A stretch of DNA of 64,000 nt from Benincasa hispida (lineage: Eukaryota; Streptophyta; Magnoliopsida; Cucurbitales; Cucurbitaceae): assembly GCF_009727055.1 (NCBI RefSeq), contig NC_052358.1, positions 43,217,243-43,281,242 of the forward strand, given 5' to 3'. The position numbers and the translations under genes were made by a program. Positions 36,370 to 46,731 of the stretch are shown here, in pieces; the first letter of the stretch is position 1; each line of letters starts with the position of its first letter. The notes beneath the pieces are model-generated. The model searched no databases and was not told the origin of the DNA. It worked only from the letters and a program-made list of their open reading frames with translations.

Positions 36370-38165
36370 TGTAATGCAAGTTCATGTCCCCAACTATTGC
36401 GCTAATGAATGAATGAATGATGCTCTATATGCGCTCAAGTGCTTGCGATAAAGACATTTTATACGATACTAAGTTCTAAATATATGCGTTGATAGTGATA
36501 TACTCGTAGTATGCGATGAAGTAGTGCGTGTCACAAGTTTCCTTGCGCTAAAACCAAGTATAATTCCAACGCAAGTTTCTCAGAATGATCTGAGGTCGAA
36601 CACGGGGATTGTTGTTGTTAAATGCGATACTAATGTGATACATGCGACCAGTTATAATAAAGAATAAAGAATTTTGGTTTGTGCAGAAATATAAATTGCG
36701 CTGAAAGTAAAAATGCGTTGATAAAGTAAATTCTTAAACTACTATGATACGGGGGTCGAGGACTGGCTGTGAAGTTGTACAAAAGAATCTATGAATGTGA
36801 TGGCAAGTCTTATGAATGAGGCAGAAAGAGAATGAGTAAAAAGTAAAAACATCGCAAGTTCGTCAATCGCGTTAAGGACGCAACTAAGGTTCCACTTTCC
36901 CTTGGCGTACACCTTTCAGTGATCGGCCGCGTTCCCATACGTCTATGGTGAAACAGAGATGAACGTGATGAACGCAAGGTTGTTTCCATCTCTGGAAATA
37001 CTTCTCGCTTTAGTTAACGCATTCTTCCAACCTTCTCTCGATAGGCGGAATAACATCTTCACTTCTGCTCTCACAGGTGAAGATGTCGTTGAGCATGCTT
37101 TAGCTAAACTTAATTGATTCCTTGACACAGATTGACTCACTCGCTTAGTTCTCGCTATTTACCCCTGGGATTAAGAACACATCATAGAGAAAATGGATGA
37201 TAAATGTATGGAAAGAGACAGAGAGATGATAATGATGACGATGATAACATTTAATTCTAAAATTAAGCATTTGATACATGTTTATGAATGAGGGATCAAA
37301 GAAGATGAACACATAAGATGAATTAGAGAATAGAAACAAATACGAAAAGAGTGTCAACGTCTTGACACAGATCTCGATCGGAGACTTGTGCTTGCCGGCG
37401 TATGGATATGGTGGAGAGGAAAGCTTCCCTCTCAGGCTTGCTTTCCCGGTAGAATTGACCTTTTGCACAGAGCTTCAGCTTCGGGAATCGAAAGAATTCC
37501 TTGCTCGAGACTCACCTTCCAGCCTTGTCTCGTAGTTTTCCCGAATTTACTCTGTAAAGTCTCTTCAGACCAACCTCTCTCCCCGTATATTTAAGGAAGC
37601 TATTTATAGACAAGACCTTGGCTATTTGAATTTGTGGTCCCCACTGTATAATTATGGTAATTCCTGCCATGGCGTAATGAAAAATTCCTCTCTGCTCCAC
37701 GATCAGTCCGTCAGAATTGCACAACAAAAAGTTGTACACTTGTCAGAATCTTCTGCGAATGCATTGCTCTTCACATCTTCGATCGATCGTCGTATGCTGT
37801 GTTGTTTTTTTATTACCGCATGCGGTTGAAAATCGTTGATCGCTAAAGCTCATGATCGATTGTTGCATGCGCCGTCAATGCGTTGATCATTTCTTCGTTC
37901 TTGATCGATTGGCGCATGCGATGTAGATGCGTTTTACATTTTGTCTTTGAGCCATTAATGCATGCGGTGATCTATTTCCTGCAAAACAGAGACTGAAACA
38001 TTCTATTTCGCCATCGCAATGGTGTTAGTGGATGCGTTTACGACATTTCATAATTTTCGTATTTCTCAGCCAATTCTTATACTATCGACGCAACTTTTCT
38101 CTCTTTTTTCCGCAATATCTAAATAAAACAGCGCAAATAACTTGTATTTCTACAAGTTATCATCA
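36370..38165 (-). mobile_element. LTR-like insertion inside the MULE
   Basis: This 1.8-kb block has a composition unlike its surroundings (TGCGAT, GCGCTAA, GATCGATCG and GC-richer text) and splits the last DUF1985 intron. On the minus strand it begins TGATAACTTGTAGAAATAC, a hairpin-forming LTR start (AACTTGTA and TACAAGTT pair). The left end is not resolved and no target duplication was found. It is probably a solo LTR inserted after the MULE. Confidence 0.5.
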
Positions 38166-39379
38166 GTCATGATATGTAGTTTTCAAATTATAACATTTAA
38201 CATTCTTTCTTGTTACTATTATTTTAGGTTGTTGAAGCTATAGGAAAATGAAAACGTACAAAGTTTAGACTAAAAGTATTAGATGATGACAAGAATTTTG
38301 TCAATGAGAGGCCCAAGAGAGAAAGGAAACAAACAACAAAGGCAAGAGAAATGAAAAAAGCATCTCCTAAAAAGAAGAAAAAGACTAAAACAACTTCATA
38401 GATGGACAGTGCTCCAAGCTTCAGCTTAAACATCTCTCAACTAGACTCTCAAACTCAATCTCAACCTTCTGAATATGAATCTCAACCTTCTTAAACTTAA
38501 TGTTAGAACTTGGTTTTAAAATGTTATTGAAAAAGACTACAATACTACTACCAATGAACTATGTTATTTTGTGAATATTAAAAGTGACAATGAACATTGA
38601 TGGTATAACTATATCTATAAGAATTCAACTTTATACTAATGATGTTATCTGCTGTGATTGTATCAATTTTATAAACTTTTGTATGCATTGGATAAAATTC
38701 TATCAGGTACATGATGAATAAACCACTATAAAATATATGTCCAATATAATTGTATTAGATACATCATGAATTCTATCATTGATAGATAATGATAGAAATC
38801 TATAAATGTCTATAAGTAATGATCTATTAAAAAAGAACATGATAGTAAGCTCCATCTCACTTGGGAAAAGAATTGCTCACTGAGCTCTGATACCACTTGT
38901 TGTTCCAGATGACTATGATCTTCACGTTCACAATCACAAAACACTTAGATTTAACGGTCAATAACAATTCAAGAGTCAGGGGAGGTAGTATGTTGAGACT
39001 TGAAATTCCTCTATCGTTTACCAAATGGCAGCTCGATCGTGTAGATGAAGCTCTAAGAACTAAACGATAGTTCAATTATGTAAACGATTGGATGAAGCGC
39101 TAGACGATCGTGTAGACGATAGTTGACTGGAGTTAGACGATCATGTAGACCACAGTTGATGAGCTAAACGATCGTGTAGACAATCAATGCGATAGGAACT
39201 ACACGATCGTATAAACGATACTTTAGTAAATTCTAAATGATCGTAGTGTCTATCAATGGTTAAATATATAGTATATACTTTTGAAGTCTATCAATTCCAT
39301 AGTTTACTGATAGACATTGATAGACTTCTATCAGTGTCTATCAACTCTCAACTCAATTACTATAGTGCTATAATGCTTC

Positions 39380-39900
39380 TAATAGTTAGCCAAATGATCG
39401 TATAATGGATATCTAAACGATCGTATAGTTAGCTAAACAATCTGTTAGTATTATCTAAATGATTATTTAACAAAAACTATATGATCGCATAATAGATATC
39501 TCAACGATCGTATAGTAGAGGATAGCTAAACAATCGCTTAGTATTCTCTATATGATCGCGCAACAGTTAGCCAAACGATCGCATAATAGATATCTAAACG
39601 ATCGTGTAACATTTAGATAAACGATCGCTTAGTAATATCTATCTGATCGCTTAGTAATATCTATCCAATCGTTTAGTAATATCTATCTGATCGTTTAGTA
39701 ATATCTATCTAATCGCTTAGTAATATCTATCCGATCGCTTAGTAATATCTATCTGATTGCTTAGTAATGTATATCCGATCGCTTAATGATATCTAAATAC
39801 TCACTTAAAGTATTCGTAGAAACGCATTCACCATGCGATCGTGTACACAGGAATTACACGATTGTGTAAACGATACTTTAGTAAATTCTAAACGATCGTA
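39380..39900. repeat. CGATCG array with a regular 22-bp minisatellite
   Basis: From 39620 to about 39790 a 22-base unit (GATCGCTTAGTAATATCTAT plus two bases) repeats about eight times with few changes, e.g. unit starts at 39623, 39645 and 39667. Less regular CGATCG units lie on both sides. Confidence 0.9.
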
Positions 39901-40369
39901 GTGTCTTCAGTATCAATATCCATGATTAGTTCATCAAGTATCTTCATTTTCAAAATAGCTATGATATACACTGATTAAAAGATAACAGTGGATATCAACA
40001 TAATAGTATATCCGTGTGTATAAATGATAGACACTGATAGAAATCTATCAGTGTCTATCAATATATATCAGTGTTTGTATAAATGGCTATATCACATGTT
40101 TCAGTCTAGAAAAGAAATATAAACAAAGAAATTCAAGAATTTTATTCATATAAAGATAGTGTTCCATTCACCTACAAACTCAATAATAGAACCAACAAAT
40201 GGCAAAAATAACTTTCATAAGTTCTAATATCAATCTATTTGGCAATACAAGGGAAAAAATGAACTATAATGATTACATCATTGATTAATTAGGCGAAGTT
40301 TACAAGTCCTAGAAGTGTGACCTTTAGAATGACAACGACTACATCTTAATGAACTACTTTTAGCTTCAC

Positions 40370-42818
40370 CTATAGATGAAATCCTTTGTTTTTTATGTCT
40401 TCCTGCTGAACGTTTAAAATAGAAAGTAATGCTCTAATACCATCATCTAAAACCCTCCAATCTGAATAGACTCCAACAGGTCGAACACAACCCATATATG
40501 TCCATGACAACGCGCTTGAGTAATAATAATTAGATACATAGGAATAAATATCCATGTTAAGCAGCTGAAGAACAGCAAGCGCATGAGAGCATGGAATTTC
40601 TTCAAAATCCCATACTTGATAGCTACAAGATCCTAAATTAATCTTTACTAGGAATTGTTTATCACCATCCATTACAGAGTATTCAACGTTGTCAATAGGA
40701 TGAACTTAATAAATAAAAATGGGAAAAGAAATCAACATATTACAAACATACCAAATATACAAATAAATAAAATTTTATAGAAATCTATCAAGGTTAGGAT
40801 GATAGACTTCTATCATGGTCTATCAGTGATAGACAGTGATAGAAATCTATCACTGTCTATCACACTGAATATCATTCTCCTATCAATTTTATAAATAACA
40901 CTTACCATGAAACTTCTTGATTGTTCATGTTGGTTGCGTAATATATTCTCTACCCAAGGAGTCAAAATTGATGTCATCGATAAACTAGCTTTCCTTCGAT
41001 CATGAAACCATTTTTGCAATAAACCTCTAATTGCATCGAGTAAACTTGCAACTGGTAAGTTCCTATTCTCTTTCAAAATAGAATTTACACACTCTGACGG
41101 GTTTGTTGTCATCATTTCATACCTTCTTCTTCGAGAATATACACGAGACCACTTCTCAAATCCTACATTAATAAGGCAACTTCGAATATTTGGAGAAATT
41201 GACTCCATAGATCTCATATTAAACTCGAGGTCATCAACAATATAAGATTTAGTACAACTAAAGTAAAACTGGTCAATCAAAGGATTCTTGAACAACTTCT
41301 TCAAATTTCGCAGAACATGTTGAATGCACACACAATACTCAACATTGTTAAACACACTTAAGACACCCTTTGGAATGCTCAAATGTCGATAAGAGACAAT
41401 GACTAAATGTTCTCTATCCCCTAAACTAGTTTGTATATGTTCGAAAAACCATTTCCATGATACATCATTCTTAGAATCTACAATAGCAAACGCAAGGGGA
41501 AAAATATTATTATTACCACCTAGTGTGGAAGCTGATAGTAGAGTACCGCCAAACTTAGACTTAAAAAACGTGCTATCAATGGATATGGTAGGTCTACAAT
41601 ACCTCCACCCCTCAGTAGATGCACCAATAGCCATGAAACATAATTTAAAATGTCCATTTTCATCAATCTTTAAAGCAGTGTACGTTCCTGAAAAAATAAA
41701 TGAAAACAATTATATTAGTCACAATGGTAACAAATCAATCATTGTCTATCATTGGTAGATAAACAATAATAGATGGCTATCACAGTCAATCAGTGATAGA
41801 CAATGATGCACAACTATCATTGATAGACAGTGATAGATGACTATCATAGTCCATCTACAATGCACAGTAATATAAAATTTATAAGAAGAATACTTCATTT
41901 AAAATAATACCTGGATTCATTTCTTTCAACCTTTCAAAAAATTGTGGGATCAAGCTATATGATTCAGCTGCATCACCATTTAATGATCTTAATATATGTT
42001 CTTTTGCTCTCCAAGCTTTTTGATTACTAATATTAACATCAAGCTTAGTACGAGCCTTATGAACAATATCTCTAGGAAGGGAGTGATCAGTAGAGATAAA
42101 CCTAGAATTCTCTTTCAAGCAGTCCCCAATTACAGATGAAGAAGCTTGCCTATGACAATTTTGAGTTGTATTCATTGAACAATTATGGTCGAAAATATAC
42201 TTTATAAGCATCCACAACTCACTCTTCTTGTATCAAGATGCCCGAACATACCATTGACAGCCTTCTTGCTAACATTTCAACTCAAGTGACTTTGAATTTG
42301 ACTGCGTAGTCCTAAATTGAAAATTCTTATTCATTGCTATTACGTAAAAACACTTACACAATATTTCTTTACTTCCAAATACATATTTTCCTTCAAATCG
42401 CCATTAAAACAAACATTTCGTATAACTTGATCATTTGAAGACTAGAAGAAGAACCTAAATATAGTAATCTATCACCACCTCCACCACTAATACCATTACA
42501 AGATTCTTCTATAGAATGATGACTGACACGAGCAACTAAAGGATGCCCAGTCCCTGAATCTTTAGCCAAAGACAAATACCAACTGATATCCTTATATTGC
42601 TTTATTTGAAATACAAATTGAATATTAGTTTGACCAAAATCCAATAATGTTGATAAATCTATTGAAACATCCAACTGAATTTCATCTAATATCAAACTAA
42701 CTAAACCATTGAAGTCTATCATATTATCAACAAAAACTCCAGTAACACTATAATTCTCATAAGAATTGTAATGAGTCCACTGTCCACCATAAAAAATGAC
42801 TACAGGAATATTAATCAC
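40370..42818 (-). pseudogene. mudrA: mudrA-like MULE transposase, degenerate
   Basis: N-terminal region 42818-42393, then a MuDR zinc-binding region about 42350-41879 (FGSKEIL, GCQWYVRAS, SELWMLIKY, DHNCS), the MULE catalytic domain 41709-40813, and a SWIM zinc finger 40672-40370 (SCSYQVWDFEEIPCSHALAVL, CxC-like then CxH). The transposase cuts and joins element ends with a DDE triad. Here the first acidic residue is in ISIDSTF and the Glu in PSECVNSI, but the second motif reads VIVSYRH where SDRH is usual, a single GAT to TAT change. Two in-frame stops (42269-42271 and 42233-42235) lie in the zinc region. It is therefore unlikely to be active; products from related copies would be needed for movement. 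Confidence 0.8.
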
Positions 42819-42868
42819 GGTATCAATTTACTACAATAAAAGGAAAATAAGATTGTATAAGAAAAATG

Positions 42869-44170
42869 TTAATATGTATATAACTCTATCATTGTCTATT
42901 AGTGATAGACAATGATGGAGCTCGATCACATTATATCAAATACGGTATATCACTAGTGATAGAACTCATTCACTGTTATAGAGAGTGATAGAGTTCTATC
43001 ACTTTCTATCAGTGATAGATAGTGATAGAACTATATCACTGTCTATCACGGATAGAAAGTGATAAAACTCCATCACTTTGTATAATCCATAGACAGTGAT
43101 ATATGTGTATCATTATCTATCAATAGTAGAAAAATATTCACATCCATACATAGTCACAAAAAAACTATCTATATGCGAGGAAGAAGCCATAGATGGATGA
43201 TGCTACACGATCGTTTAGCACGTAAGGATGCGTCGAGTATCCAATACCGTATGATCGTCTAGCAAGCGATCGCCTACACCATCATGCAGCCAACGTCACA
43301 CGATCGTGTAAAAAACTCTACACGATTGCGTAGCATTAACTATACGATCGTGTAAAAAACTCTGCACGATCACGTAGCATTAGCTATACGATTGTGTAAA
43401 AAACTCTACATGATCGCGTAACATTAGCTATACGATTGTGTAAAAAACTCTACACGATCGCGTAGCATTAGCTATACGATCGTTTAGCAAATGCTACACG
43501 ATTGTGTAGTAAACTCTACATATCGCATAACAAAATCTATCCGATCGTTTAACTTTGTAAACTTTAAAGGAAAGCCTTAATATGTATATAGCTCTATCAC
43601 TGTCTATCAGCGATAGACAATGATAGAGCTCAATCGCAGTATATCAAGCATGGTATATCACTAGTGATAGAGCTCAATCACTGTTGTAGAGAATGATAGA
43701 ATTCTATCACTTTCTATCAGTGATAGACAATGATAGAACTATATCACTGTCTATCACTGATAGAAAGTGATAAAACTCTATCACTTTGTATAACTTATAA
43801 ACAGTGATATATGTGTATCATTGTCTATTAGAAACTATCTATCTATCTACGAATTCGATTAGCACGATCGTTTAGCACACAAAAACTATCTATCTTTGAA
43901 TTCGATTAGCACGTTCATTTAGCATGCAAGGATGCGTCGAGTATCCAATATTGTGCGATCGTCTAACAAGCAAGCGCCTACATGATCATGCAGCCAACGA
44001 CATACGATCATGTAAAAAACTCTACACGATCGTATAAAAAACTCTACATGATCTTGTAGCATTAGCTATATGATCGTTTAACAAATGCTATACGATCGTG
44101 TAGTAAACTTTACATGATCGCATAATAAAAGCTATCCGATCGTTTAACTTTGTAAAATTTAAAGAAAGCC
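42869..44170. repeat. Two tandem units of about 708 bp, each GATAGAC array plus CGATCG array
   Basis: The unit starts TTAATATGTATATA at 42869 and again at 43577. Each begins with about 250 bases of CTATCACT/AGTGATAG palindromes and continues into CGATCG-type sequence ending TAACTTTGTAAA. The first unit contains a local 44-base repeat (twice 22) at about 43310-43490. Confidence 0.85.
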
Positions 44171-44259
44171 TTAAAACGAGAATTCTATCACGAAACATCT
44201 ATCAACAATTTATCTATAAATCTTTATAACATAAACGCAATGCAGATAAAAAAAAAAAC

Positions 44260-44747
44260 TCACTAGTACTGTAAACGAATTCGATGAAGAAACGTACACT
44301 TACAAACACAACAAATAGAAGAAAAAACCGTACCGTGGTCGCGGAAAATTCCGATGAAGAAGATCGATGAGGAAGAAAGAAAAATAGTGTTCAACGAGGA
44401 AGAAGATCAATGTGTTCGATGAGGAAGAAAGAAAAACAAAGTTCAGCGAGTGCAGCAAATCAAATTTGAAGAAAAGGAAAATTGGCGAGAAGGAAAATCA
44501 TAGTGTGAATAAGGAAAGAAGGAAAATCAATACAGTGTTTGTAATTTGAGAATGGCGAGGAGGAAAATCACGGCATCGACGAGGAAGCATAGTTTAGCAA
44601 GCAAGTGCAGCAAATGAAAATTCGAAAAAAGGAAAATCGACGAGGAAGAAGGGTATTTTTGGAAATTAAAAAAAAAGGAAAACTGGAATTTGTTTTTGCT
44701 ATAAAGTGTAAATATTATTGTTTTTTTCTTATTTATAAGAATTCCCC
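44260..44747 (-). repeat. Right subterminal region and terminal inverted repeat of the MULE
   Basis: GA-rich sequence with GATGAGGAAGAA words (44340-44660), then TTTTTGCTATAAAGTG and the end GAATTCCCC at 44747, next to TAATATTAA. Confidence 0.7.
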
Positions 44748-44992
44748 TAATATTAAATCTTCTAAAAAATACGATGATATTAAATAAAAAAACATTAAAT
44801 GACTTCATATATTAATTAGATTTTTTTACACTAGTAATTGTTTTTAAGTAAATAAATAAAAATTTTGAAATTTAAATATAGTCCATACTTCTAGTTTATT
44901 GTTGATTTTTCCAAAAACATCGTATTATCTTTTAACATTGCCAATATAAATTTTGAAAATGAAAATTATTTTAAATGACAAAACTGCTGAAG

Positions 44993-45147
44993 ATATTTAC
45001 AAATAATAGCAAAATATCACAATCTATTTGCTATAAAGTGCGATAGACTACTATCTGTGTATATCATGATGTAAATAGACACGGATAGTAGTCTATTGTA
45101 CTCTATTTTAGATATATAGTGAAATTTTGTTATATTTATAAATATTT
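44993..45147. mobile_element. Palindromic MULE-type MITE
   Basis: Left ATATTTACAAATAATAGCAAAATATCAC and its inverted partner GTGAAATTTTGTTATATTTATAAATAT lie at the two ends with few mismatches. The core is also inverted: TAGACTACTATCTGTG against CACGGATAGTAGTCTA. It resembles the MITE at 10231-10490 and lies 245 bases outside the large MULE. Confidence 0.65.
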
Positions 45148-45359
45148 TGATCTATTTTCCTATATTTGAAAGCAACCTTTTGTGTTTGCATTTTCTTAAA
45201 TAAAAATTATTGTTATTATTTAACTGTTTTTTCTTAAAATACTTTGAAGGACTAATTATGATTTAGTGAAAATAAGTGAACTAAAATAGGCATTTAAAAA
45301 TATAGGATCTAAACAATATTTTAACATATGTTAATTAAAGCTTTCTGTTTACAATATAT

Positions 45360-45402
<43 letters not shown>

Positions 45403-46430
45403 TACAGATTAGGTTCTTAAATTCATAATGCTGATTTAAAAGTTAAAAGTTCAAATTTTCTTATAGACTAATTTTATAATATATTAAAACTATAAGAATA
45501 AAACTATGAATTTTGTGTTTGCATAGACTCAAATGAGTCACCGAAAAAACTGCTTAAGCCTGCAATGCCTACAAAGAAAGACATTTTGTGTTGGTGTTTA
45601 ACACATCTATATCTATATCTATACTGCATTATTAAAAGGAGTTTATAAGGGAGATTTTTTACCTTTCTTTTTTATTCTTATACTTTTAATAAATGATTAC
45701 TTTATCCTTCAATTTTTAGAATACGATTTTTTATTTAGTGTTTATTGAGCGATATTAAGAGAATATAGTTGCAACCTTATGTCGATGGTATACAACTCAA
45801 TGAGTACAAATGGTTACACATATTGAATTGGTGTATCCATTCATGTATGAATGTGATCCATATATAAAAATGTGTCTATTCGAGTTTAGTTGTCCATTGA
45901 TATTCTTCAATATTTGGAATACGACTCTTTGAATTTATGTGCCTATTAACTGTTTGTGTGTAGGTAGTTAATTCATGTATGGATGCGATCCATAAAAGGC
46001 AACTTATCAAGTTTAGATATTCATTGAGAGATATTAGAACTTTGAACAATAAAGATAATCCTTTATATTTTTAATTTACAATTAATAAATATACATGATT
46101 TTTTAACATTTACATTAAATTTTTAGAAAATAAAAAATAAAACAATAAATTTGGCACATGAGTAAGTGTGAGCACAAAAAACCTAAACGTTGAATAGTTC
46201 ATTCTTTATTAAAGACCAAAATTGTAAAATTTCCATCTATACAAAAGACTAAAATGAGTGAGGATAAAAAAAATCATGGGTCATTTTTAAATGTAGAAAA
46301 ATAAAATTAAATATTTACAAAATATAACAAATACTTCTCTTCCAATTTGACAACAATCTACAGTTTTACAACAGTCTAGAGTTTCTAGCTTACCTGTTTT
46401 GGCAAATAATTTTTCAAAGTGCTCTATTTT
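45148..46430. other. AT-rich intergenic region upstream of RRN3
   Basis: Holds a poly(T) run (about 45363-45398) and short TATATC repeats near 45607. TCTATACTGCATTATTAAAAGG near 45624 is vaguely Helitron-like but no matching 3' end was found. No gene recognised. Confidence 0.5.
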
Positions 46431-46435
46431 TATAC

Positions 46436-46731
46436 TTAATCCGCCCCCTCCCCCTCTGGCTCGCGCGCTTTTTCTCTCGATCTCTCTCTCTCACGCTCAC
46501 TTCCCGCGCCGCCGTCACGCCCTGCTGATCGTCGAACGCCACCGCCGCCTCCGTCCAACCGCCGAACGTTGCGGCCCGAGGATCCGCCGGCGGTGGGCAA
46601 TCTTTTCTTTATTTTCCATTCTCTCTCCCTCTCTCTCTCTCTCACTGTCTCTCTGTGCAGGCACCACCCACGCCGCCGCCGCCTTGCTAGTCGCCAGTTG
46701 AAGGCGCCGCCGGCATCCGTTTTGTTGGCTG
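46436..46731 (+). promoter_or_regulatory. RRN3: GC-rich 5' leader exon of RRN3 (predicted), with CT repeat
   Basis: A sharp GC-rich island in an AT-rich region with pyrimidine tracts (CTCTCT at 46620-46656), typical of plant 5' leaders. CTG|GTAGGT at 46731/46732 is a plausible donor for a leader intron ending TTTCAG at 50375. Transcription start and exact exon ends are inferred, not shown. Confidence 0.5.

Larger units (their letters stand above)
33708..38401 (+). pseudogene. DUF1985 gene carried by the MULE, without Ulp1 protease domain
   Basis: Probable exons: 33708-33812 (Lys-rich start MVSNIKRKTVK), 34105-34941 (the DUF1985 domain, about 280 residues), 35148-35324 and on, 35809-35937, 36146-36256 and 38228-38401, mostly with good GT-AG borders. 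DUF1985 landmarks: FGHFLDIKIEKMPTRFINYLL, AFNFNGHIAKFGLKEFCLITSL, then LLLESFLIPRQGHNVVNW and YPWESLSYNLT. Downstream exons are very Glu/Lys-rich and probably coiled coil. In-frame stops occur in exon 3 (35322-35324), exon 5 and the last exon (38249-38251). The Cys-His-Asp Ulp1 protease core often fused to DUF1985 is not seen. A large insertion occupies the intron 36370-38165. The function of DUF1985 is unknown. Confidence 0.7.
32034..44747. mobile_element. 12.7-kb Mutator-like element (MULE) with DUF1985 and mudrA genes
   Basis: Flanked by an exact 9-bp target duplication TAATATTAA (32025-32033 and 44748-44756), the size made by Mutator transposases. The ends are inverted and degenerate over about 55 bases: left GGGCGATTTTTAAATAT, right (reverse-complemented) GGGGAATTCTTATAAAT, both leading to TATAGCAAAAA / TGTAGCAAAAA. 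Inside are a plus-strand DUF1985 gene (33708-38401), a minus-strand mudrA transposase (40370-42818), and subterminal CGATCG and GATAGAC arrays. DUF1985 and Ulp1-protease genes are known cargo of plant MULEs, including ones described in melon; that link is established knowledge, the family assignment here is inference. Confidence 0.88.

Noticed and set aside
38875..38910. CTCTGATACCACTTGTTG as a primer-binding site of another retrotransposon
   Set aside because: Matches the tRNA-Met complement, but no LTR or coding region flanks it; could be a captured scrap within the MULE.
42869..44170. Regularly repeated units suggesting a CRISPR-like array
   Set aside because: Plant nuclear DNA, no constant repeat with unique spacers of equal length; the repeats are palindromic satellite within a MULE.
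45600..46080. Possible Helitron 5' end (TCTATACT...TTAAAAGG)
   Set aside because: No CTRR terminus with an upstream hairpin could be found within the next several hundred bases.
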